NCBI GenBank assembly: GCA_021531385.1
Contig: JAFBIR010000001.1
Location: 428,279-492,278 of the forward strand
DNA from: Parabacteroides distasonis
GTDB taxonomy: Bacteria > Bacteroidota > Bacteroidia > Bacteroidales > Tannerellaceae
DNA: 64,000 bases
Direction: 5' to 3'
Shown here: positions 53,215 to 62,904 of the stretch, one piece after another
Numbering within the stretch: the stretch's first letter is position 1
How the letters are laid out: the number at the start of each line of letters is the position of its first letter
The notes under the pieces: model-generated
Database searches by the model: none
What the model was told of the DNA's origin: nothing
What the model saw: only the letters and a program-made list of their open reading frames with translations
Position numbers and translations under genes: made by a program

Positions 53215-53280
53215 CGAATTAATTCTGGATATAGTCGGCTATCCGATGTAAAATGTATTTTTGCATGTCAAGATTATTCC

Positions 53281-53364
53281 ATGGGTACAAAAACAAAACA
53301 ACTCCTAGATGCGCCAATTAAACAATGGGCAACAGTAGGCAAATCGTTGCCCATCTTTTTCTAA
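53281..53364 (+). CDS. possible 27-residue peptide running into the repeat array
   Basis: ATG at 53281 opens 27 codons (MGTKTKQLLDAPIKQWATVG...) that end in the first unit of the repeat array. A TATTTTTG box at 53256-53263, 17 bp upstream, fits the Bacteroidetes -7 consensus, so a transcript through the array is plausible. The frame may equally be the front of a gene whose rest was lost when the array arose. Confidence 0.25.
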   Translation: MGTKTKQLLDAPIKQWATVGKSLPIFF

Positions 53365-53448
53365 AACATTGCCCATGATTTTTCAAAACATTGCCCATGA
53401 TTTTTTTAAGCGTTGCCCGTAGTTTTTCATAGCGTTGCCCATCAAAAT
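53320..53448. repeat. 22-bp-period TTGCCCAT array 3 (one inverted plus five direct cores)
   Basis: An inverted ATGGGCAAC core (GGGCAA at 53327) is followed by TTGCCC at 53347, 53369, 53391, 53413 and 53435, exactly 22 bp apart. The fourth is TTGCCCGT, as in array 2. ATGGGCAAC and GTTGCCCAT form a perfect 9-bp pair. The array lies in the divergent spacer between the BFN gene and clpB, about 200 bp before clpB. Confidence 0.92.
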
Positions 53449-53513
53449 CCCTGCGGCTATTCCCCAACCACGTTGCTATACCGCATTAAACGTGCTATCC
53501 TGTCCGTACTTCA

Positions 53514-53596
53514 GTCAAAATGATAGTAAACAAGCAAATATACATGTCAAAATGACAGGATTCTAACACAAAAAATGCTTTGGCATTTTCTTTGTA
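53514..53596 (+). promoter_or_regulatory. possible sigma-54-type promoter and upstream sites of clpB
   Basis: TGGCATTTTCTTTGTA (53581-53596) has GG and GT ten bases apart, one base from the sigma-54 -24/-12 rule (GG-N10-GC). Upstream are a perfect palindrome TGTCAAAATGACA (53545-53557) and a near copy GTCAAAATGATAG (53514-53526), about 32 bp apart. No TAnnTTTG box is seen before clpB. Alternative: an uncharacterised heat-shock promoter. Confidence 0.4.
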
Positions 53597-53649
53597 GAGG
53601 TTAAGGTGTAATTCGATAACAAAAACAGAAAAGAAAGGAGAATAACTAT

Positions 53650-56238
53650 ATGAACCTGAACAATTTTACAATCAAATCACAAGAAGCCGTCCAGCAAGCG
53701 GTGCAACTGGTTACTCGCAATAACCAGCAGGCTATCGAGCCAGAGCACTTGTTGAAGGCTGTCATTCTGACGGGTGAAAGTGTAACAAACTTTCTCTTTC
53801 AGAAATTAGGAGTGAATATCCCGAATTTGAATCGGGTGCTCGACAGGCAGATCGAATCATTACCGAAAGTATCGGGTGGTGAGCCTTACCTTTCCAACGA
53901 TGCCAACAAGGTGTTGCAAAAGGCCATTGATTACTCCTCTAAAATGGGGGATCAATATGTCTCCTTGGAGCCTATCATCTTGGCGTTGTTCACCGAGAAC
54001 AGTACCGCTTCACGCATATTGAAAGATGCGGGCGTGACGGAGAAGGAGTTGCGGCAAGCCATCGAGGAGTTGCGCAAAGGCAATAAGGTGACCAGCCAAT
54101 CGGCGGAAGACACCTATGAGGCATTGAGCAAATATGCCATCAACCTCAACGAGCGGGCCAGAAGTGGCAAGCTCGACCCGGTTATCGGACGAGACGAGGA
54201 GATCCGACGTGTGCTTCAGATCTTGAGCCGACGTACGAAGAACAACCCGATCTTGATTGGTGAGCCGGGTGTCGGTAAGACCGCTATCGCTGAAGGATTG
54301 GCCCATCGAATCGTAAGAGGGGATGTGCCTGAAAACCTGAAATCCAAGCAGATTTACTCGTTGGATATGGGTGCGTTAATCGCCGGAGCGAAATACAAAG
54401 GTGAATTTGAGGAGCGTTTGAAGGCTGTGGTGAATGAGGTCACTAAATCGGATGGCGAGATTATCCTCTTCATCGATGAGATTCACACCTTGGTGGGTGC
54501 TGGCAAGAGCGAAGGCGCCATGGATGCGGCCAACATCTTGAAGCCGGCCTTGGCAAGAGGTGAGCTGAGAAGTATCGGTGCCACGACCCTCGATGAGTAT
54601 CAGAAGTATTTTGAGAAGGATAAGGCGCTGGAGCGTCGATTCCAAACCGTAATGGTGGATGAGCCGAGCGAGTTGGACACGATCTCTATCTTGCGTGGCT
54701 TGAAAGAGAAATATGAGAACCACCACAAAGTGCGTATCAAAGATGATGCATTGATCGCAGCCGTACAGCTCTCTTCTCGATACATCACGGATCGTTTCTT
54801 GCCGGATAAGGCAATCGACCTGATGGATGAGGCAGCCGCTCGTCTGCGCATGCAGATCGACAGTGTCCCGGAATCGTTGGATGAGGTCTCTCGCCGTATC
54901 AAGCAGTTGGAAATTGAGCGTGAGGCGATTAAACGAGAGAACGACACGGAGAAACTGGCGCAACTGAATAAGGAAATTGCCGACTTGAAAGAGGAGGAGA
55001 CCAAGCAGAAGGCGCAGTGGAAGAGTGAGAAAGAGCAGATCAATAAGATCCAGCAGAACAAGATCGACATCGAGAGCCTGAAGTTTGAGGCAGACAAGGC
55101 GGAGCGAGAAGGCGACTATGGAAAGGTGGCTGAGATTCGTTACGGCAAGATCAAGCAGAAGGAAGCGGAGATCGCCACCTTGCAGGATCGGCTGAAGACG
55201 ATGCAAGGCGCAGCTGCCATGATCAAAGAGGAGGTGGATAGCGACGATATTGCCGATGTAGTCTCTCGTTGGACAGGTATCCCTGTCAGCAAGATGATGC
55301 AAAGCGAGCGGGAGAAGTTGCTCCACTTGGAGGAGGAGTTGCACAAACGGGTAATCGGTCAAGATGAGGCTATCAATGCCATCTCGGATGCGGTTCGTCG
55401 TAGCCGTGCAGGCCTGCAAGATCCGAAACGACCGATTGGCTCCTTCATCTTCTTGGGTACGACCGGTGTAGGTAAGACCGAGTTGGCGAAGGCGTTGGCA
55501 GATTACCTCTTTGACGACGAGAACATGATGACCCGTATCGACATGAGCGAGTATCAAGAGAAGTTCAGTGCGACTCGTCTGATCGGTGCACCTCCGGGAT
55601 ACGTAGGTTACGATGAGGGTGGCCAGCTGACTGAGGCAATCCGAAGAAAGCCCTACTCTGTCGTCCTGTTCGATGAGATCGAGAAGGCGCACCCGGATGT
55701 GTTCAACATCCTCTTGCAGGTACTTGATGATGGCCGATTGACCGACAACAAGGGACGTACGGTCAACTTCAAGAATACGATCATCATCATGACCAGTAAC
55801 TTGGGCTCATCGTTGATCCGTGATCATTTCGAGAAAATGACGGCGGCTAACCACGATGAGGTAGTTGAGGAGACAAAGAACGAGGTATTGGAGCTGTTGA
55901 AGCAGACCATCCGTCCGGAGTTCCTCAACCGTATTGACGACATCATTATGTTCACTCCGTTGAGCAAGCCGGAGATCCGTGCAATCGTCAACTTGCAATT
56001 GAACAGTGTCAAGAAGATGTTGGCAGCTAACGATGTAACACTCGACTTCACGGATAAGGCTGTGGAGTTAATAGCCGACAAGGGCTATGATCCGCAATTC
56101 GGTGCACGTCCTGTGAAACGTGTCATCCAGAAGATGGTGCTCAATGAGCTCTCTAAAGCCCTCTTGGGTGGACAGGTTAACCGTGAGTGTCCGATTATCA
56201 TCGACCGTCAAGATGAGAACCTGATCTTTCGGAATTGA
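53650..56238 (+). CDS. clpB: ATP-dependent disaggregase ClpB
   Basis: An 862-residue Hsp100 chaperone that works with DnaK to resolve aggregates. N-terminal Clp repeat domain (1-145; [13 protein letters not shown]), first AAA+ domain with [15 protein letters not shown] and [13 protein letters not shown], the coiled-coil middle domain (about 410-530), which distinguishes ClpB from ClpA/C, second AAA+ domain with [29 protein letters not shown] and [14 protein letters not shown], and the C-terminal domain ([15 protein letters not shown]). A long antisense frame over the middle is a codon-usage shadow. Preceded by AAGAAAGGAG. Confidence 0.98.
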   Translation: MNLNNFTIKSQEAVQQAVQLVTRNNQQAIEPEHLLKAVILTGESVTNFLFQKLGVNIPNLNRVLDRQIESLPKVSGGEPYLSNDANKVLQKAIDYSSKMGDQYVSLEPIILALFTENSTASRILKDAGVTEKELRQAIEELRKGNKVTSQSAEDTYEALSKYAINLNERARSGKLDPVIGRDEEIRRVLQILSRRTKNNPILIGEPGVGKTAIAEGLAHRIVRGDVPENLKSKQIYSLDMGALIAGAKYKGEFEERLKAVVNEVTKSDGEIILFIDEIHTLVGAGKSEGAMDAANILKPALARGELRSIGATTLDEYQKYFEKDKALERRFQTVMVDEPSELDTISILRGLKEKYENHHKVRIKDDALIAAVQLSSRYITDRFLPDKAIDLMDEAAARLRMQIDSVPESLDEVSRRIKQLEIEREAIKRENDTEKLAQLNKEIADLKEEETKQKAQWKSEKEQINKIQQNKIDIESLKFEADKAEREGDYGKVAEIRYGKIKQKEAEIATLQDRLKTMQGAAAMIKEEVDSDDIADVVSRWTGIPVSKMMQSEREKLLHLEEELHKRVIGQDEAINAISDAVRRSRAGLQDPKRPIGSFIFLGTTGVGKTELAKALADYLFDDENMMTRIDMSEYQEKFSATRLIGAPPGYVGYDEGGQLTEAIRRKPYSVVLFDEIEKAHPDVFNILLQVLDDGRLTDNKGRTVNFKNTIIIMTSNLGSSLIRDHFEKMTAANHDEVVEETKNEVLELLKQTIRPEFLNRIDDIIMFTPLSKPEIRAIVNLQLNSVKKMLAANDVTLDFTDKAVELIADKGYDPQFGARPVKRVIQKMVLNELSKALLGGQVNRECPIIIDRQDENLIFRN

Positions 56239-56263
56239 TGCATAAGCAAACCTCCTAAAAAAC

Positions 56264-56293
56264 CTGGCAGTGCAGTTGCTGTCAGTTTTTTTT
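56264..56293 (+). terminator. terminator after clpB
   Basis: CTGGCAG / CTGTCAG stem (one G-U pair) with an 8-base loop, directly followed by eight T residues; 25 bp after the stop. Confidence 0.85.
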
Positions 56294-56391
56294 ATATCAT
56301 GGCCTACTTCTCTTCAAAAAAAGACAGACCTATCAGAAATTAGCTTACCTTTGCGATTGTGTTTCATGAATAATAAAAGTAGTTATAGACA

Positions 56392-57366
56392 ATGAGATTA
56401 CCAAGAAAAAGTCTGTTGGGGGTATTGTGCTGTTTGCTTGTTTTCGCAGCCTGTCAGCAACCGATTCCGACAAAAAATACGCAGTCATTAAAGAAAGAGA
56501 CAGAGGTATTTGCCATTGAAGGAACAGATACATTGAGACTGGATCGTTATGTTTGCATGGAGAAAACAGACACAAAACAGCCCGTTGTGCTCTTCGCTTT
56601 TGGCGGAGGATTTCGAGGTGGAGATCGGGCTTCAAGTGAATACATTCCCTATTTCGAGTGCTTAGCTCGCCACGGTTACACGGTTATCTCCATTGACTAC
56701 CGTACTGCCTTAAAAACGTTGGACGCACAACAAGTGAAAAGTCCAATGGATTTCATGCAAGCATTACAACAAGCCATCCAAATCGCTGTCAGCGATCTTT
56801 ATACAGCCACCCGTTATGTCATTGATCACAGTGAAAGCTGGCAGATAGACCCACAAAGCATCATACTCAGTGGCTCCAGCGCTGGTGCGATCAGTGTGCT
56901 ACAAGCTGAATATCAACTTTGTCAATCTGATGCTGGAATCTCTGTTCTCCCAGCAGGTTTCCAGTATGCTGGAGTGATTTCTTTCGCTGGTGCCATAGCC
57001 GATGTGAAGGCTCCTACATGGCCCAAACGTCCCTGCCCTATCCTCCTATTTCATGGAGATGCAGATCGCACTGTCCCCTACCGACAAGCCGCTCTACCTG
57101 ACGTAGGAGGTTTATGGGGATCGGCCGCTATCGCAGAGAGCTTGGACAAAACAGGCGCTTCCTATACTTTTTACCGCATAGGAAACGCCGGCCATGTTAT
57201 TTCATCTACTCCGATGACTGAGCAGTTGTATGATATTCTCAGCTTTTTGGATCGATGTGTGATGCACAAAGAATCCCTTGTCATTCAAACTTCCATTCAT
57301 GCAGCGGGCGATAGCTTACAAGAGGCCCATTTCACCATAGAAGACTATCTCAAAGAGAATTTATAA
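56392..57366 (+). CDS. alpha/beta-hydrolase lipoprotein, esterase-like
   Basis: A 324-residue lipoprotein (lipobox VFAAC) of the alpha/beta-hydrolase fold, carboxylesterase/BD-FAE-like. Oxyanion segment FAFGGGFRGGDR, nucleophile Ser163 in LSGSSAGAIS, acid in FHGDADRTVPY, His in IGNAGHVISS. Substrate unknown. Its last 17 bases overlap the end of the convergent ABC permease gene, and I see no terminator between them. Confidence 0.85.
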   Translation: MRLPRKSLLGVLCCLLVFAACQQPIPTKNTQSLKKETEVFAIEGTDTLRLDRYVCMEKTDTKQPVVLFAFGGGFRGGDRASSEYIPYFECLARHGYTVISIDYRTALKTLDAQQVKSPMDFMQALQQAIQIAVSDLYTATRYVIDHSESWQIDPQSIILSGSSAGAISVLQAEYQLCQSDAGISVLPAGFQYAGVISFAGAIADVKAPTWPKRPCPILLFHGDADRTVPYRQAALPDVGGLWGSAAIAESLDKTGASYTFYRIGNAGHVISSTPMTEQLYDILSFLDRCVMHKESLVIQTSIHAAGDSLQEAHFTIEDYLKENL

Positions 57367-58549
57367 CTTTTCTGTTTCTCCAACGTTGAGCCACATAAGC
57401 CAGCGCTAAATAGAGCAGGGTCTGCGCCCACATCGTCAGATAGCTATCCGCTACCTCATGGAAGGGTGCCGCCATCGTGTTAAGACGCACGAAGCCTTGA
57501 ATACCGGGTGTAGAGGGGAACAAAAAGCCTACCGCCTTCCAGAAAGGAGGGACAGCCGCCCAAGGCCAAGAGATACCCGAGATGAATATCAGGATCACGG
57601 AAGAGAACACCAACAGCATCATTGGTGCCTCACGGCTGGGCATGAAATTGCCCAATAACAATCCCAAAAAGATACATGCCAACAGATAGGGCAACAGGAA
57701 AAGCCCGATCGCTACCGGATCTCCCACCTGTGGCAAACCAAACAGCCGAGGGACGATGACCAACACCCAGAGGCCAACGGGGATGTAAAGGATCAAATAA
57801 GCCAACGATTTACCCAATAGCCGAATCATCGGTGGCTGTCTTAGCAACAGATTGGGATGCCGTTCCCATTCCGTACCGAAACGCATACCGATGCCAAACA
57901 ACAGGGTCTGTTGCAAGACAAGGATCAGAATAGCAGGCACCAAGAAGCTGGCAAATCCATTGGGCGTATTGTAATAGCTGACCGACTCATACGGAATGGG
58001 ATTAGACGTGATCTCCGCCAACTTATCCGTAGAAGCCGGATGGTTGCGCATACGCACCTCACTGCCCATCTCCAACGAGACATCCGTGGCAGCGATCAAG
58101 AAAGACTTGTAAAAGAGCAACGCACTCATGTCGGAATAGAGCGATACTTGCGTCTGACGACCCGCATAGACCTCCTTGCTAAACTCAGCGGGGAACGAGA
58201 GTATGCCATACGCCTGCTTCTCATCCAACATGCGTTTTGCCTCCACCATATCGTTCACGACACCCACCACCTGCACATCAGGGGTAGCATCCACCCGACG
58301 GGTGAACTCACGGCTCAGATAACTATCGCTCTGATCAACGACCACCAACTTGGCCTCTCTAACCACCTCGTTGTTGTAGATAAAAGCATAAAGCACGGGA
58401 TAAAGCAAGGGCACTATGAAAAAGAAAATCAACACACCGGCATCCTTAGACACAGCCTTCAACTCATCACGCCAAACCGTGACTAACGAAGTAAACCCAT
58501 TTCCCCAATGCGTATGAGCGCTATTTCTATCATTCATTTTCAATTTCAT
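57350..58549 (-). CDS. ABC-2 type permease, second of the export operon
   Basis: About 399 residues with the ABC-2 plan: one N-terminal helix (VLIFFFIVPLLYPVLYAFIY), a large periplasmic loop (about 55-205), then five helices (SFLVPAILILVLQQTLLFGIGMRF, LLVFSSVILIFISGISWPW). The start is taken at the ATG at 58549, 1 bp after the previous stop; ATGs at 58567 and 58537 are alternatives. It forms a pair with the gene upstream; the operon has no ATPase gene. Resembles YhhJ/YbhR-type exporters. Confidence 0.88.
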   Translation of the reverse strand: MKLKMNDRNSAHTHWGNGFTSLVTVWRDELKAVSKDAGVLIFFFIVPLLYPVLYAFIYNNEVVREAKLVVVDQSDSYLSREFTRRVDATPDVQVVGVVNDMVEAKRMLDEKQAYGILSFPAEFSKEVYAGRQTQVSLYSDMSALLFYKSFLIAATDVSLEMGSEVRMRNHPASTDKLAEITSNPIPYESVSYYNTPNGFASFLVPAILILVLQQTLLFGIGMRFGTEWERHPNLLLRQPPMIRLLGKSLAYLILYIPVGLWVLVIVPRLFGLPQVGDPVAIGLFLLPYLLACIFLGLLLGNFMPSREAPMMLLVFSSVILIFISGISWPWAAVPPFWKAVGFLFPSTPGIQGFVRLNTMAAPFHEVADSYLTMWAQTLLYLALAYVAQRWRNRKVINSL

Positions 58550-58550
58550 T

Positions 58551-59729
58551 TTAAGGTATATACTCAAAATCCAGGAGTGCGGCTTTCAAGTTTTTCCCAA
58601 TCAAGAAGGGTAACACCAAGAAGCCTAACAACCAAGCATACTCACTCCAGGTATAACTGAGCGCACGGCCATTCAGCGCCTGATCCACATAAACCAGAAA
58701 ATAATGACGGAGCGGGAAAAGACGAGCCAATGCCTGCAATGTGGGGTGCATCGCATGTACCGGGAAGGAGAAGCCTACGATAGAAAAGGAGATCATGCCA
58801 AAAAGACAAGCGGCACTCAATCCCAAACGCAAGGTTGGCATCACCCCAAACATGAACACACCAACTGACTGCGAAGCCACTACTAATAGAAAAATTGCCG
58901 CCAGCATCGGTCCCCACCCACACAATAGCGGGAAGGATTGGACACCATACAGTAAAGCGAGCAACAGGAACCCTACCAACGTGAAAATCGCCGTCTGTGG
59001 CAATAGCTTGCCCAGCAAACTAACCGTCATCGACTGGCAACCCTCAGCCAGCCACTCCTTAGCGGTACCATATTTAATCTCCGTACCCAAGCTGAAAACA
59101 GTCACCAGAAAAACCATCAACTGCAACACACCGGGCAAGATCGTATTATTCAGATAGACCGAATAATTCAGCCAGGGATTACCCAGCGGATGCGTATCAA
59201 CGACGATTGGTTGTAATTGCCCCATGATTTGAGCCTCGGTATAGCCTTTTGCCAAGCCTGTTTGCAGCCCGACCGCACCTCCTGCCAAGACAGAAATCGT
59301 ACGCAGATCACGATACAGCAAAGAAGCCGCAATCAGATAGGAACCATTGGTATAGAAAGATAGCATAGGCTGTTTACCCGTAGTCGCCTCCACACTGAAA
59401 CGGGTCGGCACACGGATAATGGCATACACCTCACCCCGCTGCATCGCTTGGCGTGCCTCCTCGAAAGAGGCGGTCAACAGAGTTACCCGACTCTGCTCGA
59501 ACGCATCCAACTGTCGAATCAGCGAGCGAGAAGTGGCACTGTTATCCTCATCCACCACGGCCAACGGCAGATCAGTAGGCAACCCCTTCCCCATCAAAGA
59601 GAGGAAGAAAATGAAACAGATCAAGGGAGCACCGACCATACAGAAGAGGTAAATCGGTTGTGAGGTCAATCGATGCAGCTCTCGACGTGACACACTGCCT
59701 ATCCGAACCAAACTTTCCTGCAAAGTCAT
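58551..59729 (-). CDS. ABC-2 type permease, first of the export operon
   Basis: A 392-residue membrane protein built like its neighbour: N-terminal helix (FCMVGAPLICFIFFLSLM), periplasmic loop containing AVVDEDNSATSRSLIRQL, five C-terminal helices with FSIVGFSFPVHAMHPTLQALA, the conserved ABC-2 SFP segment. It overlaps the HlyD-family gene by four bases (ATGA). Likely exports a drug, lipid or cell-surface molecule. Confidence 0.88.
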   Translation of the reverse strand: MTLQESLVRIGSVSRRELHRLTSQPIYLFCMVGAPLICFIFFLSLMGKGLPTDLPLAVVDEDNSATSRSLIRQLDAFEQSRVTLLTASFEEARQAMQRGEVYAIIRVPTRFSVEATTGKQPMLSFYTNGSYLIAASLLYRDLRTISVLAGGAVGLQTGLAKGYTEAQIMGQLQPIVVDTHPLGNPWLNYSVYLNNTILPGVLQLMVFLVTVFSLGTEIKYGTAKEWLAEGCQSMTVSLLGKLLPQTAIFTLVGFLLLALLYGVQSFPLLCGWGPMLAAIFLLVVASQSVGVFMFGVMPTLRLGLSAACLFGMISFSIVGFSFPVHAMHPTLQALARLFPLRHYFLVYVDQALNGRALSYTWSEYAWLLGFLVLPFLIGKNLKAALLDFEYIP

Positions 59730-60739
59730 AAAATCTCGTTCCCCTTCTTCTTCAAAATAACTGACATACCCGGGCGTAAATCGGGAATGGCCTCTGTTGC
59801 CCGTGCACGCACCTCAAAGGTTTTCGCATCGTATTGGCCGTTGGTCTTCGTCGCTTTCCAAGCCGCATAAGTTCCTCTATCCTTCATATAATAGACCTTC
59901 AGCTTCACCGCACGATCGCCTAAAGCTGGAATGAAAGCATTCAGTTCCGTACCGATCTGTACATGGGTCAACAAATCCTCCCGAATACTGAAAGTAACCC
60001 ACATATCGTTCAAATCCGTGATGTGCATAATAGGCGCTCCTGTACCCACTAACTCACCTACCTCCGGGAAACGTTCAGATACCTCTCCATCAATCGGCGA
60101 GAGTAAAGCACCTTCACTCACGTATGACTCCACCTCAGCGATCGCACCCTCTGCCCGACGTACCATCGCCTCCGCAGCGGCCTTGTCCTCCTTACGAGCA
60201 CCCTCTTTCGCCATCTCATACTGCGAACGAGCCGCTTTCTCCGTAGCGACCATCGCTTTATAGTTCGCCTCTACCTCATCTCGTTTTTGAGCGGAAACAA
60301 CCCCTTTATCATACAAGTTTTGGATGCGATCGTATGATTTCTGAGCAATGGTCAATCCCGCCAATGCCTTTTGCCACAATTCATAGGCTCCAGTCAACTC
60401 TTGTGCTCTCGCTCCTTTCTGGGCTTTCGCATTTTGCGCTTCAGCCGCAGAACGAGCAGCCTCGGCCTGTTGCAATTTTGCCATCACCTCCGGTGTATCC
60501 AAGAAGACCAATGTATCACCCGCCTTCACACGATCACCCTCACCAAAACGATAAGCGACCACTCTGCCAGGCACTTTACCGGATACCCGCACTTGGGTGG
60601 CCTCCGCTTGTCCCATTATGACATCATCCGGAGGGGTCATCATAAAGAAACCAGCCAATGCCACCACCCCAATCACAACCAAAACCAAGGAAAAAGTCAA
60701 TACCAAATTATGGATAGAATATTTATTTGTCTCCTTCAT
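59726..60739 (-). CDS. HlyD-family periplasmic adaptor
   Basis: A 337-residue membrane-fusion protein: one N-terminal helix (about 12-33), lipoyl-like half (VRVSGKVPGRVVAYRFGEGD), long alpha hairpin (about 85-200), second lipoyl half (LLSPIDGEVSERFPEVGELV) and beta-barrel domain (DLNDMWVTFSIREDLL). It joins the inner-membrane permeases to the TolC-family channel encoded just upstream. Confidence 0.93.
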   Translation of the reverse strand: MKETNKYSIHNLVLTFSLVLVVIGVVALAGFFMMTPPDDVIMGQAEATQVRVSGKVPGRVVAYRFGEGDRVKAGDTLVFLDTPEVMAKLQQAEAARSAAEAQNAKAQKGARAQELTGAYELWQKALAGLTIAQKSYDRIQNLYDKGVVSAQKRDEVEANYKAMVATEKAARSQYEMAKEGARKEDKAAAEAMVRRAEGAIAEVESYVSEGALLSPIDGEVSERFPEVGELVGTGAPIMHITDLNDMWVTFSIREDLLTHVQIGTELNAFIPALGDRAVKLKVYYMKDRGTYAAWKATKTNGQYDAKTFEVRARATEAIPDLRPGMSVILKKKGNEIL

Positions 60740-60778
60740 CGCTCTACAATTTTAAATTCCTATTTCGTTGTTTCATCA

Positions 60779-62164
60779 CTATTTATCAGATAACTTACCC
60801 AATGCCTTATTCAGATAAACCGCTGTCAGTTTCACCTCGATCTGGGCATCAATCAAGGTAGAACGAGCAGATACCCAAGCCGTTTGCGCCTCCATCAGAT
60901 TCAAAGCGGGAATCACCCCTTCCTCAAAACCATAGTTGGCCGTACGTAGATTCTCCTCGGCATTCTGCATGTTACGGGAGGAGGCAATCAGCTTTTTCTC
61001 TGCCTCATTTACCTTATACATGGACTGATTGACCTGCAATTCTATTTGCTCACGTGCGTGCTGCCACTCCAAGGTCTTGATGCGACTTTCCGCTTTGGCG
61101 GCATTGCGTTTATAGGTACCCTCCCACCAACCAGAGATGGGCACTTTCACCATGACACCGATGTTAAACATCCCGCCAAAATCGTTCTTGAAACCATTGA
61201 ACAGACTCGGATTGGTCACCAAATAATTGGCAGCTAAAGCCACATTGGGCAACATCTCGGCCAATGCGATCCGCTCCTTCCGTTTGTATATCAATGAGGC
61301 CAATTCCAAACTCTTCAATTCGCTCCGATTCATAAAGGCCTCATTGACATCTACCGCAGTTTGCGAAGAGGGCGTTGGAAAATCCTCCAGCTGCTCGTCA
61401 GCCAACGTCATCTCCTGATCCAAAGACAATCCACACAGCTGTGCCAACAGCATCCGACACAATGATAGACCATTCTCCACCTTGGTTTGTGCCATCTCGG
61501 CCTCATTCAGCTTCACTTTCACCGATAGGCCATCCACCGGGGTAGCGACACCCTCCTGAATCATAGCGGTCACGTCTTGATCCATCTTTTGCAGCAATTC
61601 CACATAGGCATCGGCCAACTTCTTCTTATTCACCAAAGAGATCACCTGCCAATAGGTCTCATCCGTCCGATAAATCAAGTCTTGCAGTTGCGTGTCCTGC
61701 ATGGAACGAGCTAATTCTCGGGCGTAATCCGCTATCTGGTTATAGGTAATGATCTTTCCCCCCATGAATACGGGTTGTACCAAGGCAATATTGCCTACCC
61801 ACACATTCTGTATATCCAAATGCTGAATATCATTCACACCCGCCAAGAGTTGCTGCACCATCGGCAAACTGGCCAACCCTCCTAAAGAAGAGGATAAGGA
61901 GCTTGAAAGCGCCCCCATATCCAAGAGATTGAAATCTTTCTGATTCCACAAATAAGCACCATTCGCTGAGAGTTGCGGGAAATACTTCGTGAAAGCCGCT
62001 TTCTTCTCGTAATCGGCCACCTTCACCCTCTCCCGAGCCACTTGAAGCTCTTTGTTATTTTGTATCGCCAATTGGCGACACTCCTCCAGCGTTAACTGCT
62101 TTTGTGCCTGAATCCACTGCACAGCCACTATAAACAGTCCTAATAAGATTACTTTTTTCTTCAT
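60779..62164 (-). CDS. TolC-family outer-membrane efflux protein
   Basis: A 461-residue TolC-type trimeric channel. Signal peptide to about 20 (VAVQWIQAQ), then two OEP repeats each with a beta hairpin and long helices (LTLEECRQLAIQNNKELQVAR at the start of the first; SELKSLELASLIYKRKERIAL in the second). First gene of the TolC-HlyD-ABC2-ABC2 operon, with its own promoter. Confidence 0.94.
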   Translation of the reverse strand: MKKKVILLGLFIVAVQWIQAQKQLTLEECRQLAIQNNKELQVARERVKVADYEKKAAFTKYFPQLSANGAYLWNQKDFNLLDMGALSSSLSSSLGGLASLPMVQQLLAGVNDIQHLDIQNVWVGNIALVQPVFMGGKIITYNQIADYARELARSMQDTQLQDLIYRTDETYWQVISLVNKKKLADAYVELLQKMDQDVTAMIQEGVATPVDGLSVKVKLNEAEMAQTKVENGLSLCRMLLAQLCGLSLDQEMTLADEQLEDFPTPSSQTAVDVNEAFMNRSELKSLELASLIYKRKERIALAEMLPNVALAANYLVTNPSLFNGFKNDFGGMFNIGVMVKVPISGWWEGTYKRNAAKAESRIKTLEWQHAREQIELQVNQSMYKVNEAEKKLIASSRNMQNAEENLRTANYGFEEGVIPALNLMEAQTAWVSARSTLIDAQIEVKLTAVYLNKALGKLSDK

Positions 62165-62233
62165 GCCTTTCTTTTTTAGAGCCTTCGGTGGAAACAGTCA
62201 GAATCCTTTCCATAAAAAACTCAAAACACAGCA

Positions 62234-62241
62234 CAAAGGTA
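62234..62241 (-). promoter_or_regulatory. Bacteroidetes -7 promoter element for the efflux operon
   Basis: Minus-strand TACCTTTG fits TAnnTTTG, about 70 bp before the TolC-family ATG. The adjacent Crp-like gene ends 64 bp upstream, so the site is well placed for an independent operon. Confidence 0.6.
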
Positions 62242-62304
62242 AGGGATTATCGGGAAGATGAACTTGAACTAATTCAATAAAAGAGATTAACAGAAGGAGT
62301 GCAC

Positions 62305-62901
62305 TTAAACTTCGAATAGACGTTTCTTCAGTTTGCAATACCATGAATCGCTGATACCCATATATTGAGCGATGTATTTGTCAGGCACACGATTCACTAT
62401 CCATTGTTGGTGCGCATAAAGATAACGTAAAAACTCCTCTGAGCTACTGGTTTGCCGCACTGCAAACATATTATACAATTTGGAGATCAGCATGAGCATT
62501 ACGTTTTGGTAAAAGGTGGCAAAAGCGGGATAATTATATGAAAGGCGATCAATGTCTGAACGAGAAAAAGAGAGTAACTCGCCCTTTTCCAATGCCTTCA
62601 CCTCAAAGCCTGTTGGTTCTTGCGTGAAATAACCCGTCGTCGATAGGAAGGGATAGTGCTCATCTGAAGAGAAACCGGTCACACATTCATGGCCGTTCTC
62701 ATTCACGTACTGGTTCATGAAGAGTCCCTTCTTGATGAAATAGGCATTTTGGCAAATCGAGCCTGCCCGGATCAATAATTCCCCCTTTCGGATAGAAACC
62801 TCTTGCACACAAGCCTCCAATTCTGAGACAAAGGCTTCATTTTGTGATAATACAGCAGGGATCAAGACCAAGAATGAGGCAAGTCCAGGCGAGCAACACA
62901 T
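62305..62901 (-). CDS. Crp/Fnr-family cyclic-nucleotide-binding-domain regulator
   Basis: A 198-residue protein with a cNMP-binding-like jelly roll (about 10-125; RKGELLIRAGSICQNAYFIKKG) and a short C-terminal helix-turn-helix (RVPDKYIAQYMGISDSWYCKLKKR). The phosphate-binding cassette residues needed for cAMP are not obvious, as usual in Bacteroidetes members, so the ligand is unknown. 3 bp after the coiled-coil protein gene and just before the efflux operon, which it might regulate. Confidence 0.85.
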   Translation of the reverse strand: MCCSPGLASFLVLIPAVLSQNEAFVSELEACVQEVSIRKGELLIRAGSICQNAYFIKKGLFMNQYVNENGHECVTGFSSDEHYPFLSTTGYFTQEPTGFEVKALEKGELLSFSRSDIDRLSYNYPAFATFYQNVMLMLISKLYNMFAVRQTSSSEEFLRYLYAHQQWIVNRVPDKYIAQYMGISDSWYCKLKKRLFEV

Positions 62902-62904
62902 AGG

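Noticed and set aside
54376..55692. 438-codon antisense frame inside clpB
   Set aside because: It mirrors the codon bias of clpB; its translation (Leu/Arg/His-rich) matches no family and it has no promoter.
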